DNA of 11,382 bases from Bacteroidales bacterium (GCA_016281475.1 JAEEIS010000143.1:1-11382), one strand, 5' to 3'. Positions 1 to 7,159 are shown, counted from the stretch's first letter. Notes: a model not told the origin generated them from the letters alone. Made by a program: numbers and translations.

Positions 1-6
1 AAACTG

Positions 7-109
7 TCTCAATGTCGCGTCCCTTCGGGACGCTAGGAGTGAGTTTATTCTGTCACCGCACTGCGCTACGCTTGTACGGTGTTATTGAGATTCAGCCTCT
101 TCGAGGCTG
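7..109. other. Multi-stem structured intergenic element
   Basis: No open gene covers positions 1-198. What is visible is dense secondary structure. TCTCAAT (7-13) pairs perfectly with ATTGAGA (84-90). Inside it sit a 7-bp hairpin with a TTC loop (17-23 with 27-33) and a second hairpin (CACCG 54-58 with CGGTG 77-81, plus inner GCG/CGC at 63-71), so the region can fold as a three-way junction. A third 7-bp hairpin, again with a TTC loop, follows (93-99 with 103-109). The last hairpin is followed by an A-run rather than a T-run, so it is not a standard plus-strand terminator. It may be a structured RNA, a REP-like intergenic repeat, or the tail of an element that begins left of the window. Confidence 0.5.
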
Positions 110-140
110 TAAAAAATCAGTCTTTTATCAAACTAGAGCC

Positions 141-186
141 ATATGAATTTGAGACTTTAATTACATGCAATTAATAGAAGTGGCCT
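141..186 (+). repeat. 46-bp direct repeat, copy 1
   Basis: Positions 141-186 are identical over 46 bp to 2461-2506, in the same orientation; identity stops sharply at both ends. The core TTAATTACATGCAATTAA (157-174) is an 18-bp palindrome with one mismatched pair, which looks like a binding site for a dimeric protein or a recombinase. This copy ends 12 bp before the start codon of the glycerophosphotransferase-like gene, so it probably overlaps that gene's promoter region. The two copies bracket the two glycan genes. Confidence 0.85.
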
Positions 187-198
187 AATATAATAGCA

Positions 199-1392
199 AT
201 GAAAAAAACAGTCGTCAACTATTTGTTTTGGTATTGCGTGTACCTTTGTTCCTTTCTGGTGATACGGAACAAGCGGAGATACACCTTTGGTGGGTCGAGC
301 GGGTCGTTTAAGGACAATGCCAAATATCTGTATCTGTATGCCTGCGAGCGCTGCGAGGGGGTGGATGCGGCGTGGGTTACGGCGTCGCGCGCCACGGAGC
401 GGCGGCTTAGGGGGATGGGGCTGAAGGTGTACCACAGGCGGTCGGCGAAGGGCATCTGGCACGCCCTGACGTCGCGCTACTGGTTTTACAATTCGTCTAC
501 TTTGGATATTGATTTCTTCCTTTCGGGCGGTGCCACTTGCGTGAATTTGTGGCATGGCGTTGGGACGAAGTGTATACAGTATGCCATCACCAAGGGGGTT
601 TATGCGCAGCCGTACCAGCGTCCTACGCTGAGGGACAGGTTTTGGTACCCTTACCGTTATCGCAAGCATGAATATGTGTTGTCGAGCACGCCGCTGGCGA
701 CGGAGTTTTTCTCGCGGTCGTTCCGCGTGGCGAAGGAACGCTGTCTGGAGTTGGGCTATCCGCGCAACAGCATCCTCACTGCTGACGAGGCGGAGCGGAT
801 GCGCTTGGTGCGACGCTACGAGCCGAAGGGGATGATGGAGCTGATGGGACGGATGCGGCAGTATGGCAGGGTGTTGCTGTATATGCCCACATGGCGCGAC
901 TCGCAGCGGACGCTATTTACGCAGCATTTGGACCTGGATAGGCTCAACGAGGTGCTGGCCGCGCAGGGTGAGCTGATGTTGCTGAAGCCGCATCCGATGG
1001 TGTTTGCCGACGAGATTGAGGTCGGGAAGACCTATTCGAATCTGATTTTCTTGGATTCGATGATGGATGTGTATCCACTGCTGCCTTACGTGCAGGTGCT
1101 GGTGACGGACTATTCGTCGGTGTTGTATGACTTTCTGCTGATGGAGGGTAAGGAGGCTTTCTTGTATATCTACGATTATGAGGAGTATGTGGCGGAGCGG
1201 GACTTCTTCTTCCCGTTCGACGAGTATGTGACAGGAAACAGGGCAAAGAATTTTGAAGAGTTTCTGCGCATCGTGGAGCAGCACGACTATGCGATAGATC
1301 CTGCGGAGCGGGAGCGTCTGTTGCAGGCTTTCTGGGGCGAGACGGCAAGGTATGATTCCAGCCAGAGGATAATGGAGTATTTTCTAGGTTAG
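199..1392 (+). CDS. CDP-glycerol glycerophosphotransferase family protein (TagF/TagB-like)
   Basis: This 397-residue protein carries the hallmarks of the Glyphos_transf family: NLWHGVGTK (residues 116-124), YMPTWRDS (228-235), LLKPHP (261-266) and TDYSSVLYDF (303-312). Family members move glycerol-phosphate or ribitol-phosphate from a CDP carrier onto a glycan at the cytoplasmic face of the membrane. The N-terminus (about residues 5-23) is hydrophobic and could associate with the membrane. Bacteroidetes make no wall teichoic acid, so decoration of a capsule or O-antigen is the likelier role; that is inference. The ATG at 199 follows the 46-bp repeat directly and has no Shine-Dalgarno motif. 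The TAG stop (1390-1392) lies in the first unit of a GGTTAGA heptad array. The gene is convergent with the GT2 gene and is separated from it by a hairpin terminator. The acceptor and exact donor cannot be read from sequence. Confidence 0.88.
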   Translation: MKKTVVNYLFWYCVYLCSFLVIRNKRRYTFGGSSGSFKDNAKYLYLYACERCEGVDAAWVTASRATERRLRGMGLKVYHRRSAKGIWHALTSRYWFYNSSTLDIDFFLSGGATCVNLWHGVGTKCIQYAITKGVYAQPYQRPTLRDRFWYPYRYRKHEYVLSSTPLATEFFSRSFRVAKERCLELGYPRNSILTADEAERMRLVRRYEPKGMMELMGRMRQYGRVLLYMPTWRDSQRTLFTQHLDLDRLNEVLAAQGELMLLKPHPMVFADEIEVGKTYSNLIFLDSMMDVYPLLPYVQVLVTDYSSVLYDFLLMEGKEAFLYIYDYEEYVAERDFFFPFDEYVTGNRAKNFEEFLRIVEQHDYAIDPAERERLLQAFWGETARYDSSQRIMEYFLG

Positions 1393-1414
1393 AGGTTAGG
1401 GGTTAGAGGTTTGA
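1387..1414 (+). repeat. Heptad array GGTTAGR x4, carries the stop of the preceding gene
   Basis: Four tandem 7-bp units are visible: GGTTAGA, GGTTAGG, GGTTAGA and GGTTTGA. The stop codon of the glycerophosphotransferase-like gene is the TAG of unit 1 (1390-1392). The TAGs of units 2 (1397) and 3 (1404) fall in the other two frames, so the array stops translation in all three frames. The units resemble telomeric repeats, but only by chance of composition as far as can be seen. Confidence 0.85.
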
Positions 1415-1446
1415 GGCGGCAGCTAATTCTCTAACCCCTAACTTTT
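1395..1446 (+). terminator. Hairpin terminator between convergent genes
   Basis: GTTAGGGGTTAGAG (1395-1408) pairs perfectly over 14 bp with CTCTAACCCCTAAC (1429-1442), with a 20-nt loop, followed by TTTT at 1443-1446. This fits an intrinsic terminator for the plus-strand gene ending at 1392. The minus-strand side has no T-run after the stem, so termination of the GT2 transcript here is less certain. Both arms derive from the heptad repeat in opposite orientations. Confidence 0.7.
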
Positions 1447-1468
1447 CAATTATTTTTCAATTTTCACT
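1444..1468 (-). repeat. Heptad-like units ATTGAAA at the GT2 gene end
   Basis: Read on the minus strand the units are AGTGAAA (1468-1462), ATTGAAA (1461-1455), a 4-nt spacer, and ATTGAAA (1450-1444). The TGA of the first unit is the GT2 stop (1466-1464). A second TGA (1459-1457) and a TAA (1452-1450) lie 7 and 14 nt downstream, so all three frames are closed within 17 nt. Confidence 0.7.
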
Positions 1469-2366
1469 TCCCTAGCAGACCGCGGGTGACGTTGCGGCGG
1501 AAGGCGACTAGTTTGTTGCCTTTGGCGGTGTCGCCACGGAGGGCGAAGCTGCACCACAGGGCTAGTGTGCCGCCCCATTTGATGGCTTCTTTAAAGAGGC
1601 GGTTGAGGTATTTGCGTTTGGAAATTTGTTGTGTACGGTAGCGTTCGCTGACCCCGATGCCGTGGGTGAGGCGGTCGAAATAGTCCTGCGTCAGCTTGGT
1701 GGGCGGGATGATGTGGTAGAGGATGGCGGTGGGGAGGTAGAAGAAACGCATGCCGCGAGAGGTCATCTTGTCGTAGAGGTCTTTTTCTTCGGCACCGATG
1801 AGGCTGCTGCCTTTGCGCCCCAGCTCTACGTTGAAGAGTCCGACGGCATCGAAGACGCTGCGGCGGTAGCATGAGTTGCCGCCGCCGGGGTAGGCTCCGT
1901 GGGCGAAGGGTTTCGGCTGGTCGCCGAGGTATAGCTTGCCGGTGATGAGCTGACGGGTGTAGTGCGACATCCATGCGGGCTCCTCGGTTTCGTAGACGGG
2001 CAGTATGGGGCCGCCTGCCGCCACGGCGTCGGGGGTGGCGGCGAAGAAGTCGGCGTAGGTGCGCAGGTATTCTTTGTTGACTGTGGCATCGTCGTCGACG
2101 TATGCCAGCAGGTGGCCGTGCGACTCGAGGATGCCGCGGTTGCGGGCGTAGGAGAGCCCTTGGTTGGTCTCCACGCAGTAGAGGAACTGTATGTCGGGGT
2201 AGTCGGCCTGAAAGCGTCGGCATTCGGCTTCGGTGCGGTCGGTGCTGTTGTTGTTGACCAGCACTATCTCGTATTGGTCGCGCGGGTAGTCGTTTTCGGC
2301 CACGCTACGTAGCACGTTGTAGATGTATTTGTCGCGATTGTATGTGCAGAGGATGACTGAGATCAT
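1464..2366 (-). CDS. Family 2 glycosyltransferase
   Basis: This 300-residue protein is a GT-A fold inverting glycosyltransferase of family GT2. It opens with ISVILCTYNR (residues 2-11), the nucleotide-binding start of the fold, followed by VLVNNNSTDRT (35-45), the metal-binding DDD (91-93) after AYV, a GGGNSCYRRSVF acceptor-side segment (161-172) and GAEEKDL (191-197), which holds the expected acidic catalytic base. GT2 enzymes move a sugar from a nucleotide-sugar to a growing glycan on the cytosolic side of the membrane. The start is the first ATG, giving an N-terminus of standard GT2 length. It converges on the glycerophosphotransferase-like gene, and both lie between the 46-bp repeats, which suggests one surface-polysaccharide cassette. 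No TAnnTTTG promoter box is evident in the 94 bp upstream. Sugar specificity is unknown. Confidence 0.9.
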   Translation of the reverse strand: MISVILCTYNRDKYIYNVLRSVAENDYPRDQYEIVLVNNNSTDRTEAECRRFQADYPDIQFLYCVETNQGLSYARNRGILESHGHLLAYVDDDATVNKEYLRTYADFFAATPDAVAAGGPILPVYETEEPAWMSHYTRQLITGKLYLGDQPKPFAHGAYPGGGNSCYRRSVFDAVGLFNVELGRKGSSLIGAEEKDLYDKMTSRGMRFFYLPTAILYHIIPPTKLTQDYFDRLTHGIGVSERYRTQQISKRKYLNRLFKEAIKWGGTLALWCSFALRGDTAKGNKLVAFRRNVTRGLLGK

Positions 2367-2370
2367 TGGG

Positions 2371-2439
2371 CTAGGGGTTAGAGGTTAGGGAATTGAGGGG
2401 ATTTCTATTTATCAAGAATTAGAGAATTGGAGAATTTGT
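2371..2439 (+). repeat. Short tandem repeats upstream of the GT2 gene
   Basis: The gene-free stretch 2367-2616 contains two small arrays before the second 46-bp repeat. GGTTAGA and GGTTAGG (2376-2389) are the same units seen at 1387-1414. Three 8-bp units, GAATTAGA, GAATTGGA and GAATTTGT, follow at 2416-2439. I see no gene and no convincing promoter here. Confidence 0.65.
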
Positions 2440-2460
2440 AAACTGTATATTTTGAATTTG

Positions 2461-2506
2461 ATATGAATTTGAGACTTTAATTACATGCAATTAATAGAAG
2501 TGGCCT
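2461..2506 (+). repeat. 46-bp direct repeat, copy 2
   Basis: This is an exact copy of 141-186 in the same orientation, with the same imperfect 18-bp palindromic core at 2477-2494. It lies 94 bp upstream of the GT2 start, between that gene and the end of the YfhO-like gene. Exact identity over 46 bp in otherwise unrelated flanks points to a recent duplication, an active element, or gene conversion. Confidence 0.85.
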
Positions 2507-2543
2507 TGAAGATGGAAGGTGAAGAACATACCCCGGCCTTACG

Positions 2544-2595
2544 GCAAACATCCACTGGAGGTTTGCTCCCCGTCTCAAGAGGGGACTCGCGGGGA
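2544..2595. other. Two adjacent stem-loops downstream of the YfhO-like gene
   Basis: GCAAAC (2544-2549) pairs with GTTTGC (2561-2566), and inner TCC/GGA extends the stem with one mismatch. TCCCCG (2567-2572) pairs with CGGGGA (2590-2595). They lie within 75 nt after the YfhO-like stop on the minus strand and could act as a transcript end or stabiliser. Neither is followed by a clear T-run in either direction, so calling them terminators would be a guess. Confidence 0.45.
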
Positions 2596-2614
2596 CGATT
2601 ATTATGCCAAATAA

Positions 2615-2635
2615 TTTCAATTTTCATTTTTCAAT
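2615..2635 (-). repeat. Heptad array ATTGAAA x3 at the YfhO-like gene end
   Basis: On the minus strand the units are ATTGAAA, AATGAAA and ATTGAAA. Each contains TGA, at 2633, 2626 and 2619, one in each frame. The third TGA (2619-2617) is the in-frame stop, so the last residues of the protein (LKNEN) are encoded by the array. Confidence 0.8.
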
Positions 2636-5157
2636 TTAATAGCGGAGGCTCTCCGTCGGTAGTAGACGAAGAGCACGCCGCCAATGATAATCAGCGTGGC
2701 GATGGAGCAGATGAGGGTAATGGTGTCTAACTTATGCATGGTGGGAGCCTCGTTGCGGAACTCGATGACGTGGTCGCCAGCGGGCACGATCATGGCACGC
2801 AGGATGTAGTTGGCACGGAGGTATTCGGCGGGCTCGCCGTCGATGTAGGCCTTCCAGTCGGGGGCATAGTATATTTCGGAGAATACTGCCAGCATGGGTG
2901 AGTTGCTGTGGCTGCGGTAGGTGAGGGTGTTGAGGTCGGCCGGACGCTTGTGCTCCATCTCGATGGAGGCGGCGGTGTCTTTGAGTTGAGAATTGAGAAT
3001 TGAGAATTGGAAATTATCAAATTCCAATTTGTTTACTATGGCGGTGGTGGCTGGGTTGAAGTCGTCCTTGTTCAACGAAGTTATCTCGTCGTTGGCGTTT
3101 TCCACCCATTTGATGTCGCTGACAAACCAGCAGTTGCCCAATGCGTCGTGGTTGCGCTGCACCTGGCCGTCGCGCATGACGATGTAGCGGGTGTTGAGCA
3201 TGTTGAGCACATTGGAGTTGATGCGGTAGCTGATGTAGAAGTCGATGAGGTCCTGATAGCGGCGCAGTTTGGCCGCGCTGTAGCCGCCCACCTGGTTGTG
3301 GAATGCCGAGGGTTTGGAGTCGTTGAAGGTGTTGACCGCCAGGTTGAGCACACGGTAGTCTTGGTCGCCCACCTGTGCCGCTAGGGCGTCGATGTCCATG
3401 TCGTACTGGGCAGGCTGCATGGCCAGCTGGCGCGGGTTGCGGACGTAGTTGTCGCTGCTGAGGTAGCGGCTGTTCACGCCCTGCAGGTCGATGACGACGA
3501 GCAGTGCAAGCACTGCCGTCGGAACGAGGAGGGCATTGGGTCGCAGTTCTTTCTTTTTTTTGGCCCAACGCAGGTATGCCCAAAGTGTGGCGGCTGCCAA
3601 AATGACGAACAGGATGCTGCGCCACGAGTCGGACACAAACAGGGTCTTGCGGTCTTGGATGAAGATGTTCTGTATTGAGGGCCACTGGTTGCCGTATTGT
3701 GCCGCCATCTCGTTGTCGCCGCTGCCGCTATAAGAGAGTCCGCCGCTCATCAGCAGGCCGAGCAGTATCATGCCCACCGTTACGCCGGCCGAGATATAGA
3801 GCGAGCGCAGTGCCTTCTTCGTCTCCAACCGTCCGGAGAAGAGCTCGCGCAGTCCGAGCACTGCCATCAGCACGGCCAGCACGTTGGCCAGCACGAGGCT
3901 CATCGAGGGGGTGCGGAACTTGTTGTAGAGGGGCAGGTGGTCGAACACCCATCCGTTGAAGCCCATCAGGTTTTTGCCCCAAGAGAGGATGATGGCGAGG
4001 AGGGTGGCTGCCAGAATCCACCACCGCTCGGGACCTTTGACGGTGAGCAGCCCGAAGAGGAAGAGGAACACGATGATGGCTCCGAAATAGACTGGGCCGC
4101 TAGTGAAAGGCTGGTCGCCCCAGTAGAGCGGCATTTTTTCTTGGTGGAAGTTGTTGTACGACGCACTGCTTTTGCTCACAGGCTCGATGCTGCCGCCACC
4201 GCGTGCGCCGGGCACCAGCAGGGTGTAGGTCTCGCCGATGCCGTAGCTCCAGCTGAAGGCGTAGTTGATGTCCAACCCCCGGTCGTTAGCGTTGTTGTTG
4301 CGTGGGAAATCCTCGCCGTAGAGGTCTTGCGGCGTGACGGTGATTTCGCTGCCGCCGCGCATGGTGTACTGCATATATTCCTCGTTCACCAACAGGTGGC
4401 GTGTGTTGCACGCCAATGCCAGCACCACGCCCACCAGCAGCACGCCTACGCTGAGAATAAGCTTGCCGAAATATTTCTCCTTAAGTGAGTGGCAGAGATA
4501 GGCAATGCCCATCGCCACGCCCGCGATGGCGGTGTAGAAGGTAATCTGTATGTGGTTTAACGCTATCTGTGTGCCCAGAGCAAGGGTGAACAGTATGCCG
4601 CCCCACACTAGGTTGGCCACGCCTCGTTGCTTTTCTTCCTTTAGTCTCCCTGCTCCTTTTAGGCACAGCAGCATGCCTGCCAGCACGGGAGCCATCATCG
4701 CCATTGCCCATGCCTTGGTGATATGGCCCGCCTCGATGATGATGATGTTGTAGCTTCCCAGTCCGAATGCCAGTCCGCCCAACAGTGCCAGCCATGGGCC
4801 CACCCCTAGTGCCACCAGGGCAATGTAGAAGCCCAGCAGGTAGAGGAACATCACGCCCATGTCGTTCTGTCGGCCGAATATCTGCAGTGTCAGCACGTTC
4901 TTGACGGGGGTGTACATCGAATGCTGGGGGCTGTTGGTGATTTGGTAGCCGGGCATTCCGCTGAACATGCTGGGACACCATGTGGAGTATTCTCCGGTGG
5001 CTGCGTGATAGTCTTTCTGTGCCTTAGCCATGCCTTCGTACTTCTGCAGGTCGCCTTGCGGCAGGGCTTTGCCTTGTAGGATGGGCATAAAATAGATGGC
5101 CGAGATGGCTAGCAGCACCAATATGATGCCGACGTGGGTGAGGATGTTTTTCTTCAT
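2617..5157 (-). CDS. YfhO-like multi-pass membrane protein
   Basis: This 846-residue protein matches the YfhO family in overall build. There is a first membrane segment at about residues 8-27, then a periplasmic loop with LPQGDLQKYEGM, which resembles the acidic loop of GT-C glycosyltransferases. Many further hydrophobic segments run to about residue 550. A soluble C-terminal domain ends with SEIYYAPDWKAYIDGE and RANYILRAMIVPAGDHVIEF, and a last membrane segment sits just before YYRRR. In Firmicutes YfhO is tied to glycosylation of lipoteichoic acid; in Bacteroidetes the role is not established, although a polyprenyl-phosphate-sugar dependent transfer is plausible. The start ATG lies 4 nt after the pgpH stop, so the two are almost certainly one transcript. 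Residues 715-724 (FQFSILNSQL) are encoded by a tandem heptad repeat and look like a translated insertion. The C-terminus lies in a second heptad array. Confidence 0.85.
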   Translation of the reverse strand: MKKNILTHVGIILVLLAISAIYFMPILQGKALPQGDLQKYEGMAKAQKDYHAATGEYSTWCPSMFSGMPGYQITNSPQHSMYTPVKNVLTLQIFGRQNDMGVMFLYLLGFYIALVALGVGPWLALLGGLAFGLGSYNIIIIEAGHITKAWAMAMMAPVLAGMLLCLKGAGRLKEEKQRGVANLVWGGILFTLALGTQIALNHIQITFYTAIAGVAMGIAYLCHSLKEKYFGKLILSVGVLLVGVVLALACNTRHLLVNEEYMQYTMRGGSEITVTPQDLYGEDFPRNNNANDRGLDINYAFSWSYGIGETYTLLVPGARGGGSIEPVSKSSASYNNFHQEKMPLYWGDQPFTSGPVYFGAIIVFLFLFGLLTVKGPERWWILAATLLAIILSWGKNLMGFNGWVFDHLPLYNKFRTPSMSLVLANVLAVLMAVLGLRELFSGRLETKKALRSLYISAGVTVGMILLGLLMSGGLSYSGSGDNEMAAQYGNQWPSIQNIFIQDRKTLFVSDSWRSILFVILAAATLWAYLRWAKKKKELRPNALLVPTAVLALLVVIDLQGVNSRYLSSDNYVRNPRQLAMQPAQYDMDIDALAAQVGDQDYRVLNLAVNTFNDSKPSAFHNQVGGYSAAKLRRYQDLIDFYISYRINSNVLNMLNTRYIVMRDGQVQRNHDALGNCWFVSDIKWVENANDEITSLNKDDFNPATTAIVNKLEFDNFQFSILNSQLKDTAASIEMEHKRPADLNTLTYRSHSNSPMLAVFSEIYYAPDWKAYIDGEPAEYLRANYILRAMIVPAGDHVIEFRNEAPTMHKLDTITLICSIATLIIIGGVLFVYYRRRASAIKLKNEN
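2986..3013 (+). repeat. Heptad array TTGAGAA inside the YfhO-like gene
   Basis: Units TTGAGAA, TTGAGAA, TTGAGAA and a decayed TTGGAAA run at 2986-3013, with a partial TTGAG just before. On the plus strand every full unit has TGA, but the gene reads the other strand, where the units (TTCTCAA) have no stop in any frame. They encode residues 715-724, between the conserved TAIVNK segment and the C-terminal SEIYY region. A short inverted repeat (AATTGG with CCAATT, 3006-3029) adjoins. Confidence 0.85.
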
Positions 5158-5161
5158 ATTG

Positions 5162-5182
5162 TTATTTCTTATTTTTTATTTC
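5162..5182 (-). repeat. Heptad array RAAATAA x3 at the pgpH gene end
   Basis: On the minus strand the units are GAAATAA, AAAATAA and GAAATAA. Each has TAA, 7 nt apart, so all frames are closed. The third TAA (5164-5162) is the gene's stop, and the last six residues (EIKNKK) are wholly encoded by the array. Four bases later the YfhO-like start codon follows. Confidence 0.8.
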
Positions 5183-7159
5183 GTAGGATATTCTCGAGTG
5201 GTGGATGCTTGTCATTTTTTCTTTGAGGATGTTGCGTATCTTGGTCACTTCGCCGAAGGTGAGGTCGCAGTTCTGCAGCTGGTTTTGGCGTATCTTGTCG
5301 TCGATGATGTTGTCGACCAGATGGTCGATGGCGGCTTTGTGGTGGTTTTGGAGGCTTCTGCATGCCGCCTCGACGCTGTCGACCATCATCACTACGGCGG
5401 TTTCGCGCGAGAAGGGGGTGGGGCCGTTGTAGCGGAAGTCGGCTATGGATGCGGGCTGGTCGGGATGCTGGGCGCACTCTTTGGCGTAGAAGTAGCCGGT
5501 GACGGTGGTGCCGTGGTGGGTGCGGATGAAGTCCTGCACCACGGCGGGCAGGCGGTAGCGTTTGGCCAGGGCGATGCCGTCGGGCACATGGCTGATGATG
5601 ATGGAAGCGCTCTCAAGGTTGTCGAGCTCGTCGTGGGGGTTGAACCCGCTGTTTTGGTTTTCGGTGAAATATTGCGGTGCCTGGAGTTTGCCGATGTCGT
5701 GATAGAGGGCGCCGACTTTGGCGAGCAGGGCGTTGCCGCCAATTTCGTTCATGAGGTCTTCGCAGATGTTGGCCACCTGCACGGAGTGCTGGAAGGTTCC
5801 GGGGGCGTTGCGGCTGAGCTCGCGCAGGGCGGGGGTGTTAGTGCTCGAGAGTTCCATGAGGGTGAGGTTGGTGGTGAGCCCGAAGAGCCGTTCGAAGAGG
5901 TATATCAGCGGGTAGGCCAGCAGCGAGAGCAGGGCGTTGAGGAAGAAGATGAGGTAGCGGTCGGCGGTGATGCTCTCGAGGGTGCTTTCCTGGCTCAGCA
6001 CGCCGAAGGTGTATATCATGGAGTAGGAGAAGAAGATGACTCCCGCCACGAGAAAGAATTTGCTACGGTCTTCGAAATGGCGCACGGTGACGATGGTCAT
6101 CATGCCCGCAATGAGCTGGTAGAAGATGAATTCGAACGGGTTAGCCACCATGTTGGCGAGGATGATGACGGTGGTGACGTGCACGTAGAGCGCCACCCGC
6201 ATGTCGAAAAAGACCCTCATCGTTATCGGCACCACGCATAGCGGCACTATCAGCACCCAGTGGGCGTTGATGTGTTGCACGAGTGCCGTCATGGCCGACA
6301 CGGTGATGATGAGTACCATGATAAAGGTTACCTTGCGGGTGTCGTCCAATATGGGATGGCGTGTGTTGCGCATGAAGAGGAATAGGGCTGCGAGGGCAAA
6401 GAGGCAGAGGGCGGCCTGGCCCACGTAGCGCCCCAGGGGGTGGTAGTGCTGCTGGTAGCGGCGGTCGTTGTCCTGCTCCAGCGAGCGCACCATTTGGGCT
6501 TTTTCGGGTGTCACCAGTTCGCCTTTGGCAATAATCAGTTCGCCTTGGCGCACCATGCCGTTGGTGGTGGCCAGCTGCGAGAGGCGCGAGTGGAGCTCGA
6601 GCTGTGTGCGGTTGGGGTCGTAGGCGATGCTGGGCAGCAGCACCTGCTCGCGTAGCAGGCTGTCACGCACGTCCAGCGGCGTCACGTAGTCGCCCACGCT
6701 GTGCTGCGACCCTACGTTGCCTTCCAGTATGATGATGTCGTGCCGTTTGAAGTTGGGTATTTCTTGCGGCATTTCCAATAGTCCCACGCGGTAGATGCTG
6801 TCGATGGTGCTGCGCATCCGCTGTATGCGGCTGTCGGGGAGGCTGCCGGATAGTCGGTTCAGCCGTTCTAGCGCACGGTTGTAGGCGGTGTTGTCGTAGT
6901 GGTAGTAGAGCAGCAGGTCCTCGCGTGCCTCTTCCGCCTCGCGGTCCACCTCCGCCTGCGGGCGGCTGACGGCAAAGTCGTAGGGTGCCACGAGGTCGCT
7001 GTCGCGCCAGATGCCCCCCTCGGCATAGTCGTAGTGCAGGCCCTTTCCCTCCGAGGGGAACAGCAGGGGGATGATGGCGGCGGTGGCCAGCATCAGCAGC
7101 GACCTGGTGATGAAGGGCAGGTGCTTCACAGTGTTGGAGATGATATTCTTTGTGGACAT
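5162..7159 (-). CDS. pgpH: 7TM-HD family cyclic-di-AMP phosphodiesterase (PgpH type)
   Basis: This 665-residue protein has the full architecture of the PgpH family: an N-terminal membrane anchor (about 17-34), an extracytoplasmic region (about 40-240), a block of about seven membrane segments (about 246-425), and a cytoplasmic HD domain. HD residues visible include FQHS (H458), HDIGK (H487, D488), HDEL (509-512), SHV (H524), RTHHG (H548, H549) and VDSVE (D594), the usual metal-binding set. Characterised relatives hydrolyse c-di-AMP to pApA, which affects osmotic and envelope homeostasis. That activity is transferred by homology here. The start ATG follows an A-rich leader with AGAGAAA, and a TAnnTTTG box lies 22 nt upstream. 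The gene leads a two-gene unit with the YfhO-like gene, 4 nt apart. The C-terminus lies in a heptad array. Confidence 0.9.
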   Translation of the reverse strand: MSTKNIISNTVKHLPFITRSLLMLATAAIIPLLFPSEGKGLHYDYAEGGIWRDSDLVAPYDFAVSRPQAEVDREAEEAREDLLLYYHYDNTAYNRALERLNRLSGSLPDSRIQRMRSTIDSIYRVGLLEMPQEIPNFKRHDIIILEGNVGSQHSVGDYVTPLDVRDSLLREQVLLPSIAYDPNRTQLELHSRLSQLATTNGMVRQGELIIAKGELVTPEKAQMVRSLEQDNDRRYQQHYHPLGRYVGQAALCLFALAALFLFMRNTRHPILDDTRKVTFIMVLIITVSAMTALVQHINAHWVLIVPLCVVPITMRVFFDMRVALYVHVTTVIILANMVANPFEFIFYQLIAGMMTIVTVRHFEDRSKFFLVAGVIFFSYSMIYTFGVLSQESTLESITADRYLIFFLNALLSLLAYPLIYLFERLFGLTTNLTLMELSSTNTPALRELSRNAPGTFQHSVQVANICEDLMNEIGGNALLAKVGALYHDIGKLQAPQYFTENQNSGFNPHDELDNLESASIIISHVPDGIALAKRYRLPAVVQDFIRTHHGTTVTGYFYAKECAQHPDQPASIADFRYNGPTPFSRETAVVMMVDSVEAACRSLQNHHKAAIDHLVDNIIDDKIRQNQLQNCDLTFGEVTKIRNILKEKMTSIHHSRISYEIKNKK

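Noticed and set aside
93..116. Intrinsic terminator at the third stem-loop
   Set aside because: On the plus strand the stem is followed by A residues; a T-run lies only on the wrong side of the stem for minus-strand reading.
1387..1414. Telomere-like or G-quadruplex function of the GGTTAGR array
   Set aside because: Only two-G runs are regular, the window is internal bacterial sequence, and the role as a gene-end repeat and hairpin arm explains it better.
141..2506. Invertible promoter or CRISPR array based on the 46-bp copies
   Set aside because: The copies are direct, not inverted, only two in number and 2.3 kb apart, with genes between them.
2485..2730. Plus-strand frame of 81 codons starting in the second 46-bp repeat
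   Set aside because: It runs through stem-loops and into the antisense of the YfhO-like gene, with no motif and no matching frame at the first repeat copy.
3697..4488. Plus-strand frame of 263 codons opposite the YfhO-like gene
   Set aside because: It is His/Ala/Val-rich with no family motif and lies entirely antisense to a gene with clear family features; it is a shadow frame in GC-rich coding DNA.
5096..6241. Plus-strand frame of 381 codons opposite pgpH
   Set aside because: Its composition is Val/Glu/Gly-rich without domain motifs, and the opposite strand holds the catalytic HD residues; it is a shadow frame.
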